NCBI GenBank assembly: GCA_050694275.1
Contig: JBOGXF010000191.1
Location: forward strand, 1 to 5,586
Reading direction: 5' to 3'
Length of the DNA: 5,586 nucleotides
Source of the DNA: JBOGXF01 sp050694275
GTDB taxonomy: Bacteria > Actinomycetota > CADDZG01 > WHSQ01
Part shown: positions 1 through 4,952 of the stretch, piece by piece
Layout of the letters: each line of letters begins with the position of its first letter
Numbering within the stretch: the stretch's first letter is position 1
Translations under genes and position numbers: made by a program
Notes under the pieces: generated by a model
What the model was told of the DNA's origin: nothing
Databases searched by the model: none
What the model saw: only the letters and a program-made list of their open reading frames with translations

Positions 1-27
1 CCGGAACAGACCGCGCATCCGCCGCAT
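1..27 (-). CDS. Probable start of a minus-strand gene, cut by the window edge
   Basis: Only nine codons are visible (MRRMRGLFR, then the window ends). The ATG at 27-25 is preceded by AGAGGGG at 35-41 with a 7-nt spacer, a good Shine-Dalgarno match. The basic N-terminus ending in Leu-Phe could begin a signal peptide or membrane segment, but too little is visible to say. About 270 bp separate it from the upstream immunity A gene, so it probably has its own promoter. The case rests on the ribosome binding site and an open frame only; a chance start cannot be excluded. Confidence 0.35.
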
Positions 28-134
28 GACCAGACCCCTCTCGCTCGTTGCCGCCGTGCAACCGTCGGGTCCGGTCCCGCGCCGCCGTTCGCGGTTGCCG
101 GCCAGACATGCTTGACGCGCCCGCCGAATGGATC

Positions 135-163
135 AAGCAATCCAGATTGCATTTGCGTGTCAA
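135..163 (-). promoter_or_regulatory. Tentative promoter with an overlapping dyad
   Basis: On the minus strand a perfect TTGACA (163-158) is followed after 17 nt by TTGCTT (140-135), which is a poor -10 box. A perfect 6-bp dyad, GCAATC-CA-GATTGC at 137-150, lies across the spacer and the -10 position, where a repressor site would act. The orientation points at the putative gene starting at 27, leaving an untranslated leader of roughly 100 nt. The -35 box and the dyad are seen directly; promoter activity and operator function are inferred. Confidence 0.25.
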
Positions 164-238
164 TTCCGACGGAGTGCGGTGCCGCACGGCCGATCAGCGC
201 GCGAACCGCGCTGACGCCTACCTGTCGAACCGACGCAG

Positions 239-287
239 GTTTTGTCGCCCCCACGTCGCGCCACACGCGACGCCAGGGCGACAAAAC
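239..287. repeat. Interrupted perfect inverted repeat (long hairpin)
   Basis: The outer arms are 12 bp and perfect (GTTTTGTCGCCC at 239-250, GGGCGACAAAAC at 276-287). After a symmetric 3x3 mismatch (CCA/CCA), inner arms CGTCGCG (254-260) and CGCGACG (266-272) pair around a 5-nt loop. It starts 11 nt past the stop of immunity A. A transcription terminator is possible, but no T-tract follows the stem on either strand, so it is not a canonical intrinsic terminator. Other possibilities are a dispersed palindromic repeat, an mRNA 3' protective structure or a recombination site. Confidence 0.6.
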
Positions 288-297
288 GCGAAAAGGC

Positions 298-699
298 TCA
301 GGCGGATGGCCGTTGGTCGCCGTCGCCGCCGTCCGCCCGCCGGCGGGCTTCGTACTCCGCCTTGGCGGCGGCGATGCGCTCCCGAGCCTCGCGCTGGGCG
401 GCCTCGGTCTGCTGCCGGCTGAACTCCTCCTCCTCGGGAGTCAGCGCCACAGGCTTCGGGCGAGCGCGAGTCAAGTAGTCGTATGCCCAGTTACACGCCT
501 CGTCCTCGGCGGCGAACCGCTTGATTGGAGTGCCCACACCACGCTCGAAGACCCCGACCTCCCACTCATCGCCCTCGCGGTCGACATAGAGGATCCCGTC
601 GGCGAGAGGAAGGCCGCCGGGCGAGAAGCCGTCGACCACGTAGGCGCGCTCGCTCACCCCCGCTGATTTCAGAGCTGCGACCAACTCATCGGTCGTCAC
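298..699 (-). CDS. Immunity-like protein A (paralogue of the protein at 3157-3561)
   Basis: This 133-residue acidic cytoplasmic protein has no signal peptide or membrane segment. The GTG start at 699 is set by GAGGAGG at 707-713 with a 7-nt spacer. The N-terminal part (1-80) is a small alpha/beta unit with WEVGV (46-50), FERGV (51-55) and DEACN (66-70). After TPEEEEFSRQ (87-96) comes a long charged helix to about residue 121 and a Gly/Asp tail. It is about 55-60% identical by eye to the protein at 3157-3561, with the same architecture. I recall small proteins with this ERG...F..E.EAC pattern next to TNT-domain toxins, so an immunity role is inferred, not shown. Its start overlaps the stop of a relic ORF by 4 nt (GTGA), as immunity genes often overlap their toxin. 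No intact cognate toxin is visible, so it appears to be an orphan immunity gene. Confidence 0.8.
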   Translation of the reverse strand: MTTDELVAALKSAGVSERAYVVDGFSPGGLPLADGILYVDREGDEWEVGVFERGVGTPIKRFAAEDEACNWAYDYLTRARPKPVALTPEEEEFSRQQTEAAQREARERIAAAKAEYEARRRADGGDGDQRPSA

Positions 700-872
700 G
701 GCCGGACCTCCTCGTTCGGTGTCGGCGAGCGAACGATACGGCGATCACGACCCTCCGACGATGACGCACCCGCAGACTCGAGCCGCTCGTTGGCGGCGTT
801 GCCGGCACGGAATGTCCCCGGCGACGGCGGTCCGGTCCTTTCTTGTGGAAGGAGTTCACTTCTCGGCGTCAT
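696..872 (-). pseudogene. Relic ORF in front of immunity A, probable toxin 3' remnant
   Basis: This 58-codon frame from an ATG at 872 ends in TGA at 698-696 and overlaps the GTG start of immunity A as GTGA, a translationally coupled arrangement. Residues 14-24 read GPPSPGTFRAG. The fragment in front of immunity B has PVPPPGTFRAG at a similar distance (about 110-120 nt) before its immunity start. The matching DNA (CCGGGGAC-TTCCG-GCCGG) differs at only two positions out of 20. I infer that this is the decayed 3' end of a toxin gene that once preceded immunity A. The remainder does not match anything I recognise. It could instead be a short leader ORF that is still translated. Confidence 0.4.
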
Positions 873-922
873 CGCGCAGCCGCGGCGTACTCTCGGATAG
901 GCGAGGAGGAGCGAGGAGCGTC

Positions 923-1471
923 GTGCGAGCAGATTTGCGCTATCTGATGCTGGGGTTCGTCGTGATCATCGCGTCCTGTACCAATGGAGATGACGACCTT
1001 TCCGGCACCGACCAGGCGACCACGACCGAAGCAACGTCCACGTCAGCCTCCGAGGAGACGACGACCACCCTGTCCGAGGAGGATGAGCTCATCCGCGACT
1101 ACCAAGCCGCCTGGGACGCATTCCTGGCCGCCTCTGACCCGCCCGACCCGAACCTGCTCGCGCTGCTCGACACCCATGTGGGTGAGGGGTTGTCGAACGC
1201 GCAGAACGCCATCGTCAATCTTCAGGCAAATGGCTACGTCGCGCGGGGACCCGTCGAGTTCAACCCCCGGGTGGTATCGATCGACGGCGACGTCGCGATC
1301 GTCGAGGACTGCACGGTCGACACCGGGGAGCTGTACGACGCCGCCACCGGCGCGCAGGTCAGTCCGGCGGGCCCCGAGATCATCAACCGTGAAGTCAGAA
1401 TGGAACGAATCGAGGGCACGTGGCGCCTTGCCCTCTCCACCGGAAGGTCCGAAACGTGCACCCCCGCCTGA
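923..1471 (+). CDS. Predicted secreted lipoprotein, function unknown
   Basis: A 182-residue protein. The GTG at 923 was chosen because it gives a compact lipoprotein signal (two arginines, a hydrophobic stretch at 7-17, lipobox IIASC with Cys19) and because GAGGAG lies 4 nt upstream at 913-918; an upstream in-frame start would add an Arg-rich, non-signal-like leader. Residues 20-55 are a Thr/Ser/Glu-rich linker typical of surface lipoproteins. Residues 56-180 form a globular domain (helical YQAAWDAFLAA, then beta-rich, ending MERIEGTWRLALS) whose layout suggests an NTF2/SnoaL-like fold. Two cysteines, at 130 and 179, could form a disulphide. The gene overlaps the next by 16 nt, so the two exported proteins are probably made together. 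Its orientation is opposite to the flanking toxin/immunity genes. The export prediction is strong; the fold assignment is tentative. Confidence 0.8.
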   Translation: MRADLRYLMLGFVVIIASCTNGDDDLSGTDQATTTEATSTSASEETTTTLSEEDELIRDYQAAWDAFLAASDPPDPNLLALLDTHVGEGLSNAQNAIVNLQANGYVARGPVEFNPRVVSIDGDVAIVEDCTVDTGELYDAATGAQVSPAGPEIINREVRMERIEGTWRLALSTGRSETCTPA

Positions 1472-2330
1472 GGTTCCGACCGTCCTGCCGCTGGCTGGTC
1501 GTCCTCGTGATTGCCTTGACCAGCCTGTCGCTCGCTCGTCCGGTCGCCGCGTGCACCACCTGCTCGGTCGACGTCCAACCGGTCGACGATGGGTACCTTG
1601 ACCGAGTCCGCAACCAGGCGACCGAGGTGACCACCGAGAGCGCATCTGGTGGCTCACCGCCGGCCTGCACGGACGAGGACCTTGTCGTTGGCGACGACAA
1701 CGACACCGTCGACCGGATCGGTCACTGGCGCTACCACCCCACCGCGCTCGGCGACGACTGGTGGCGAGAGGTCGAGGGTCGCACGCAGCCCGGCATGCAC
1801 TTCCGGCGAGACTGCTGGTTCCCCGACTCAAGCGGTCAGTATGGCGAACTGATCGAGGTGGTCTTCTTCGACGCCATCAATCCCCAGGCGCTTGCGCTCG
1901 GGCGGTCGACGAGGCACTGGCCGGGGTCCCGACCCAGACGATTCGCACCAGCCCCGAGGGCGACACGCTCGTCGCCATGGAGACCTGGTTCTGGGTGGAC
2001 GGCGTTCCCGAAGAAGGCGTCGCGGCCACCGCATCGGTACCGGGAATCAGCGTCACGGTCGTTGCGAACCCCGGCGCGGTCGACTACCTCTTCGGGGACG
2101 GCGAGTCGAATCGATGCAATGGCGCCGGCACCGCCTGGTCGCCGGGCGCGTCGTCTGACTGCACCCACATCTACCGTCGGGCGAGCACCGTCGAGGTTGT
2201 GTCCACGATCCTCTGGACGGGCCAGTACTGGGTGAACGGCAGCGGCCCATTCGAGGTGCAGCAGGCGATCTCCCGCACGGCGTCGCTCACCCTTCCCGTC
2301 CACCAAGCCGAGGCCATCGTCACCGACTGA
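1456..2330 (+). pseudogene. Secreted PKD-like protein, split by a frameshift
   Basis: The GTG at 1456 follows GGAAGG (1442-1447, 8-nt spacer) and lies inside the end of the lipoprotein gene. Residues 1-32 are a Sec signal peptide (Arg-rich start, hydrophobic core LVVLVIALTSLSLA, cleavage near PVAA). The mature region begins with a CTTC pair and has further cysteines. The first frame is coding-like to about residue 148 (…INPQALAL, base 1899) and then turns Arg/Ser-rich. The other half continues in another frame from CGG at 1899 (RAVDEALAG…) to TGA at 2330. This half carries the PKD-like part (VSVTVV-like strand, FGDGES, DCTHIYRR, and a terminal HQAEAIVTD). Actinobacterial exported proteins of this type end the same way. 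The restored protein would be about 290 residues. The net shift is one missing or two extra bases; no slippery motif is evident, so mutation or sequence error is more likely than programmed slippage. Confidence 0.75.
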
Positions 2331-2332
2331 CA

Positions 2333-2363
2333 GCCGTGGGGGTCACGCCGCGGGCCTCACGGC
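2333..2363. terminator. Weak hairpin between convergent genes
   Basis: GCCGTG (2333-2338) pairs with CACGGC (2358-2363), extended inward by one G-T and two G-C pairs to a 9-bp stem with a 13-nt loop. It spans the 26-bp gap between the convergent stops of the PKD-like gene and the T7SS-associated gene. On the plus strand only a short T3 follows, a few bases after the stem. It may help stop transcription from both sides, but it is a weak candidate. Confidence 0.3.
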
Positions 2364-2929
2364 GGGCTTTGCTGGAGCGCGGCGGCTAGGTCTTTGCCTG
2401 GTATTCGCACCCGAGCCGGGCTCTCAGGATTCACCTCGAGGTCACAGTCCGGCGTGACGAGTGCGGCGAGGTCCCTCCCTCGCATCCGCGGCCAGGCAGA
2501 CCAACGCTCTGGTAGGTGTTCGTCAGAGCTGAAGACCTGCACGAACCGCCCTCGGTCGTCGTGGGCCACGAAAATGCCACCCTCGTTGCCTTGGATGAGA
2601 AGAAGGTCATGATCGAGGAGCGTGTCGACCAAGTCATCCTCCGTGCCGTACCCGGTCGCCGCTCGGTGCACGGCTTCGTCGAGCGAGTCCGTCGGTGGCG
2701 GTATGTCCAATGCGAGAGGTGACGGCCGATAGTTCGGGTTATGCCTAAAGTCGCCGGTGATCTCGCCCCGGTCGTCAACCTTCCACGCGCCGACAATTCC
2801 GAACGGTGGAACCTCCCCGTCCACGTTGAATGACGGGTCGATGACATAAACCCACGCACCTGGGTTCTCTCGCGCCTGCGCGCGGACCGTGTCTGTGACC
2901 GGGGGCACCGACCGTCGATGCTCACTCAT
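2357..2929 (-). CDS. Type VII secretion system-associated-type protein
   Basis: A 190-residue soluble protein. The ATG at 2929 is supported by AGGAG (2936-2940, 6-nt spacer). An upstream in-frame GTG at 3058 was rejected because its extra 43 codons have low GC at third positions while another frame there is coding-like. Conserved-looking blocks in order are WVYVIDPSFN (26-35), PPFGIVGAWKVDDRG (41-55), NPNYRPSP (64-71) followed by PPPTDSLDEAV, then VFSSDEHLPERW (132-143) and LEVNPESPARVRIP (164-177). This order matches, from memory, the actinobacterial family named 'type VII secretion system-associated protein', whose C-terminal half resembles the SseB N-terminal domain. Members sit beside secreted toxins and may act as chaperone, adaptor or immunity proteins; the role here is inferred. 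Its ATG overlaps the stop of a small upstream ORF (ATGA), suggesting coupled translation. Confidence 0.78.
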   Translation of the reverse strand: MSEHRRSVPPVTDTVRAQARENPGAWVYVIDPSFNVDGEVPPFGIVGAWKVDDRGEITGDFRHNPNYRPSPLALDIPPPTDSLDEAVHRAATGYGTEDDLVDTLLDHDLLLIQGNEGGIFVAHDDRGRFVQVFSSDEHLPERWSAWPRMRGRDLAALVTPDCDLEVNPESPARVRIPGKDLAAALQQSPP

Positions 2930-3048
2930 CCGAGGCTCCTGATCCATGCTTCGAAGTATCGCTTCCGCTCGTCCACGCTGACCCCCTCGGGGGGGTGCCC
3001 GGTCGTCCGGACTCGCCCCTCGTCCGCATCTGGTCGCCACAAGCTCAT
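2926..3048 (-). CDS. Small 40-residue ORF coupled to the T7SS-associated gene
   Basis: It runs from an ATG at 3048 to a TGA at 2928-2926 that overlaps the next ATG (ATGA). Its C-terminal half, GVSVDERKRYFEAWIRSLG, is a plausible amphipathic helix. About 80% of its codons end in G or C, against roughly 55% for the competing frame that would extend the downstream gene, so this is the coding frame. Its own ribosome binding site is poor (a GGAGG lies 20 nt upstream) and an in-frame TGA lies just before its start. It may therefore be either a genuine small gene or the surviving 3' end of a larger gene. A run of seven C within it (2989-2995) is prone to indels. I do not recognise a family. Confidence 0.45.
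   Translation of the reverse strand: MSLWRPDADEGRVRTTGHPPEGVSVDERKRYFEAWIRSLG
2936..2940 (-). promoter_or_regulatory. Ribosome binding site AGGAG fixing the start at 2929
   Basis: AGGAG on the minus strand lies 6 nt before the ATG at 2929-2927, inside the last codons of the small upstream ORF. It argues for this start rather than the upstream in-frame GTG at 3058. Confidence 0.6.
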
Positions 3049-3156
3049 ATGTCTTCACACGGGCGAACCCTCCTGCGCCCGAAGAATCAAGGGCCGGCGC
3101 GAACTCGCGACGATTTGGGGACGGATCTGTGTCGTATTCGTCGCGGGTTCGGAGGA

Positions 3157-3561
3157 TCAGGATCCGTCGGCGTCGCCATCGCCGTCGCCATCGCTACCCA
3201 CCCGCTGGCGGGCCTCGTGGTCCGCCTTGGCGGCGGCGATGCGCTCGCGTGCCCCACGCAGGGCGGCCTCGGTATGCTGGCGGCTGAACTCCTCCTCCGC
3301 CGGAGTAAGCGTCCCGGGCGGCGGGAGGGGGCGGGTCATCCGGTCATAGAAGAAGTTGCACGCCTCGGATTCTGTGGGGAAGGACTCGGCTGGTTCGTCA
3401 ACGCCCCGCTCATAGACCCCGACCTCCCATCGATCGTCGGTGCGATGGAGATAGAGAGCGCCGTCGCCCAGCGGCCGGCCGTGGGAGTAGAACCCATCGA
3501 TCTCGTATTGACCGTCGACATCGACCGACCGCAGGGCCGCGATGAACTCATCGGTCGTCAT
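3157..3561 (-). CDS. Immunity-like protein B (paralogue of the protein at 298-699)
   Basis: This 134-residue acidic protein starts at an ATG (3561) preceded by GGAGAAGGG (3569-3577) with a 7-nt spacer. A longer in-frame start at 3741 was rejected because the added residues are the shifted reading of the toxin relic. It shares with the left-hand copy MTTDE at the start, WEVGVYERGV (45-54), SEACN (65-69), TPAEEEFSRQ (86-95) and the charged helix ARERIAAAKA (104-113). The N-terminal 80 residues are more diverged than the C-terminal helix, as expected if they face different toxins. The tail is a run of Asp-Gly pairs from a DNA repeat. The start lies 14 nt inside a truncated frame resembling the end of a TNT toxin, which makes immunity against that toxin type the best guess. 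The function is inferred from context and architecture. Confidence 0.8.
   Translation of the reverse strand: MTTDEFIAALRSVDVDGQYEIDGFYSHGRPLGDGALYLHRTDDRWEVGVYERGVDEPAESFPTESEACNFFYDRMTRPLPPPGTLTPAEEEFSRQHTEAALRGARERIAAAKADHEARQRVGSDGDGDGDADGS
3171..3194. repeat. Two perfect 12-bp tandem repeats in the tail of immunity B
   Basis: CGTCGCCATCGC occurs twice head to tail (3171-3182 and 3183-3194), with partial extension on the right-hand end of the reading frame. On the minus strand the repeats encode Asp-Gly pairs in the last 14 residues. They keep the frame, so copy-number change would only lengthen or shorten the acidic tail. Confidence 0.6.
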
Positions 3562-3817
3562 GGGGAGACCCTTCTCCGTGAGATGCGCACATCCTTTGAT
3601 CCTGGCGTTTGACTCCCGCTCGTCGCCTGAATCTGTCCGTTGGCCTCGGTCCGGCCCGGAAGGTCCCCGGAGGTGGCACCGGCACGCGGAAGCCAGGCTC
3701 GGTGATGTCCTCGAGGTAGCCGTCGCGTACCAGGTCCTCAATCCTCCTCTCGAACCATTGTTGGATGCCGCCGCCCGGCGGTTCGAACGCTAGCCGTCGC
3801 TCTCCCGGCGTCGTCAC
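3548..3817 (-). pseudogene. 5'-truncated remnant resembling a TNT toxin C-terminus
   Basis: An 89-codon frame from a GTG at 3817. Residues 8-38 (RLAFEPPGGGIQQWF, then RIEDLVRDGYLEDI) resemble the C-terminal end of TNT (tuberculosis necrotizing toxin-like) NAD+ glycohydrolase domains, which typically end with a W/AFGQPGGGxQY segment followed by a helix and a GYL-type ending. Everything upstream that would carry the catalytic core is missing: an in-frame TGA lies just before the GTG and the SseB-family stop is only 50 bp away. The fragment is therefore almost certainly inactive. From about residue 40 it runs through PVPPPGTFRAG into Arg-rich sequence and stops 14 nt inside immunity B. The original toxin may have overlapped its immunity gene this way, or the extension may be non-native. 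The family match is from memory and needs a profile search. Confidence 0.5.
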
Positions 3818-3867
3818 TCACCTGCGGGCCCGGCCGCACCCGCGGTCTGAGGCTATCCGCGCACTTC

Positions 3868-4614
3868 CTATGGGATAGATGGCCGCCGCACCGCTTCCAC
3901 GATCCGGTCGAGCTGGGCGGCCAGCTCTTGGTCCACGACAACGAGGTCGACGAGCTCGTCCGGTCGGAGCACCTTCGCGAGACGTTCGGCGGTGGCGGTC
4001 ATGAGGGCGTCGGTCTCGTCACGCGAGTCGGGGACAAAGCGGACACCAACGGCCAGCGAGGGCTGGGCCGCCCGGTCGCCGTACCGGGCATCGAACAGGT
4101 ACACGGCGTCGACGGCACGATCGTCCGCCACCTCCTCGGCCACCCTGCGAACCTCGTCAGGAACAGGTCTCATGGGGCTGGAGACGATGCGTTCACCGAC
4201 AACCAGACCCGTCCCGTCAGGCTGGGGAACGATCCCCGACGCCAGCGCACCGACCTCGTCCGGATGCAGGGCGAATGCGTAGGGCTCGCCCGGGTCGATG
4301 ACGAGGGTTGCAAGACCGCGGTCGCGCGTGATCCGCGCCGCCTCCTGGCCCGTCGTGAGGCCGAAGCCGATGTCCTGGTCAGCCCAGCGAGAGAGCGATG
4401 CAGGGCTGCTGAACACGGGAAGAACGTCCCTCTCATCGGCGGTACGGACGGACGCGATTCGTGCCGGCTGTGATTCCGTTGACGTTGCGGCCAATGGGAT
4501 GAGCACCTCACTATCGAGCACGGTCGCCAACACCTGGGCCCGATCGCGAGCCGATCCGTCGTTGTCACGAAGGGCGGCCACGAGACCGTCGGCCTCATCT
4601 CGGGCTTCAGTCAT
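3868..4614 (-). CDS. SseB-family protein
   Basis: A 248-residue soluble protein. Residues about 8-130 look like the SseB N-terminal domain: a helix, EVLIPLAA (36-43), DVLPVFSSPASLSRWA (63-78) and LVIDPGEPYAFALHPDEVGAL (104-124). Residues about 145-245 look like the SseB C-terminal domain (helix PDEVRRVAEEVADD, strand VDAVYLFDARYGD, then LAVGVRFVPD and a long helix). SseB proteins were named for enhanced serine sensitivity in E. coli; in Actinomycetota related domains are frequent beside type VII-secreted and polymorphic toxins, with unproven adaptor or immunity roles. The ATG at 4614 overlaps the stop of the candidate immunity gene by 4 nt (ATGA), and its own ribosome binding site is weak. 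Its translation is thus probably coupled to that gene and it likely works in the same toxin module. Confidence 0.75.
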   Translation of the reverse strand: MTEARDEADGLVAALRDNDGSARDRAQVLATVLDSEVLIPLAATSTESQPARIASVRTADERDVLPVFSSPASLSRWADQDIGFGLTTGQEAARITRDRGLATLVIDPGEPYAFALHPDEVGALASGIVPQPDGTGLVVGERIVSSPMRPVPDEVRRVAEEVADDRAVDAVYLFDARYGDRAAQPSLAVGVRFVPDSRDETDALMTATAERLAKVLRPDELVDLVVVDQELAAQLDRIVEAVRRPSIP

Positions 4615-4952
4615 GTGTCATTTCCCACGACGCGCCGAGCCACGGCCTGGGCGTCGTCTTGCGTTGAGTACAGCTCGACCCACTCGTCCGGGTTCGACGG
4701 CAACACGCCGGAGGACGCGGAACGATCATGCCACAGATCGACATACGTCGGCTTGCCCTCCTCAGGGCGATCGAGTGTCCGCGTTCGATGTCCGGCGATG
4801 AGGACCGGGCCTCGGACGCTGAGGGTCACGTGCGCCCACTCGCGGCCGTCGTCGTCGACTCCCTCTGCGTCAACGACCACCTCCTCGGGCCTGACCCAGC
4901 TCATCGAGTCCGTCGAGAACATCCACCAACGAGAACCGGCGCCGAGAGCCAT
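4611..4952 (-). CDS. Candidate immunity protein for the adjacent toxin
   Basis: A 113-residue acidic cytoplasmic protein that I cannot assign to a family. The ATG at 4952 shares a base with the toxin TGA (TGATG) and has GGAGG at 4958-4962, 5 nt upstream, so this start is preferred over an in-frame ATG at 4985 inside the toxin gene. The N-terminus is aromatic (SRWWMFSTDSMSW, 7-19). It continues with strands EEVVVDAEG and EWAHVTLSVRGPVLIAG, a YVDLWHD segment at 70-76, and a C-terminal helix from WVELYSTQDDAQAVARRVV. Size, charge, position directly after a toxin C-terminus and tight coupling are the usual signature of a polymorphic-toxin immunity gene. Function is inferred from context alone. 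The gene is followed by the SseB-family gene with a 4-nt overlap. Confidence 0.75.
   Translation of the reverse strand: MALGAGSRWWMFSTDSMSWVRPEEVVVDAEGVDDDGREWAHVTLSVRGPVLIAGHRTRTLDRPEEGKPTYVDLWHDRSASSGVLPSNPDEWVELYSTQDDAQAVARRVVGNDT

Noticed and set aside
239..287. Calling the hairpin a rho-independent terminator.
   Set aside because: No run of T follows the stem on either strand; A/T pairs are part of the stem itself.
112..666. Plus-strand open frame opposite immunity A, with a counterpart at 2995-3612 opposite immunity B; the two look alike (RLGGGDAL, GGLG, AELLL).
   Set aside because: The likeness is the antisense reflection of two paralogous minus-strand genes. The minus frames have ribosome binding sites, conserved protein blocks and sensible composition.
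1043..1831. Long minus-strand open frame of 262 codons.
   Set aside because: It is Arg/Gly-rich with no ribosome binding site or family features, and lies opposite the lipoprotein and PKD-like genes, which have clear export signals.
2930..3058. N-terminal extension of the T7SS-associated protein from a GTG at 3058 (GGAGG about 10 nt upstream).
   Set aside because: The added codons have low third-position GC and an Arg/Gly/Pro-rich reading, whereas the overlapping small ORF frame is coding-like and the ATG at 2929 has AGGAG in place.
3738..3941. Minus-strand 67-codon frame across the end of the SseB gene.
   Set aside because: It is a shifted reading of the SseB gene end and of the toxin relic, Ser/Arg-rich and without its own start signal.
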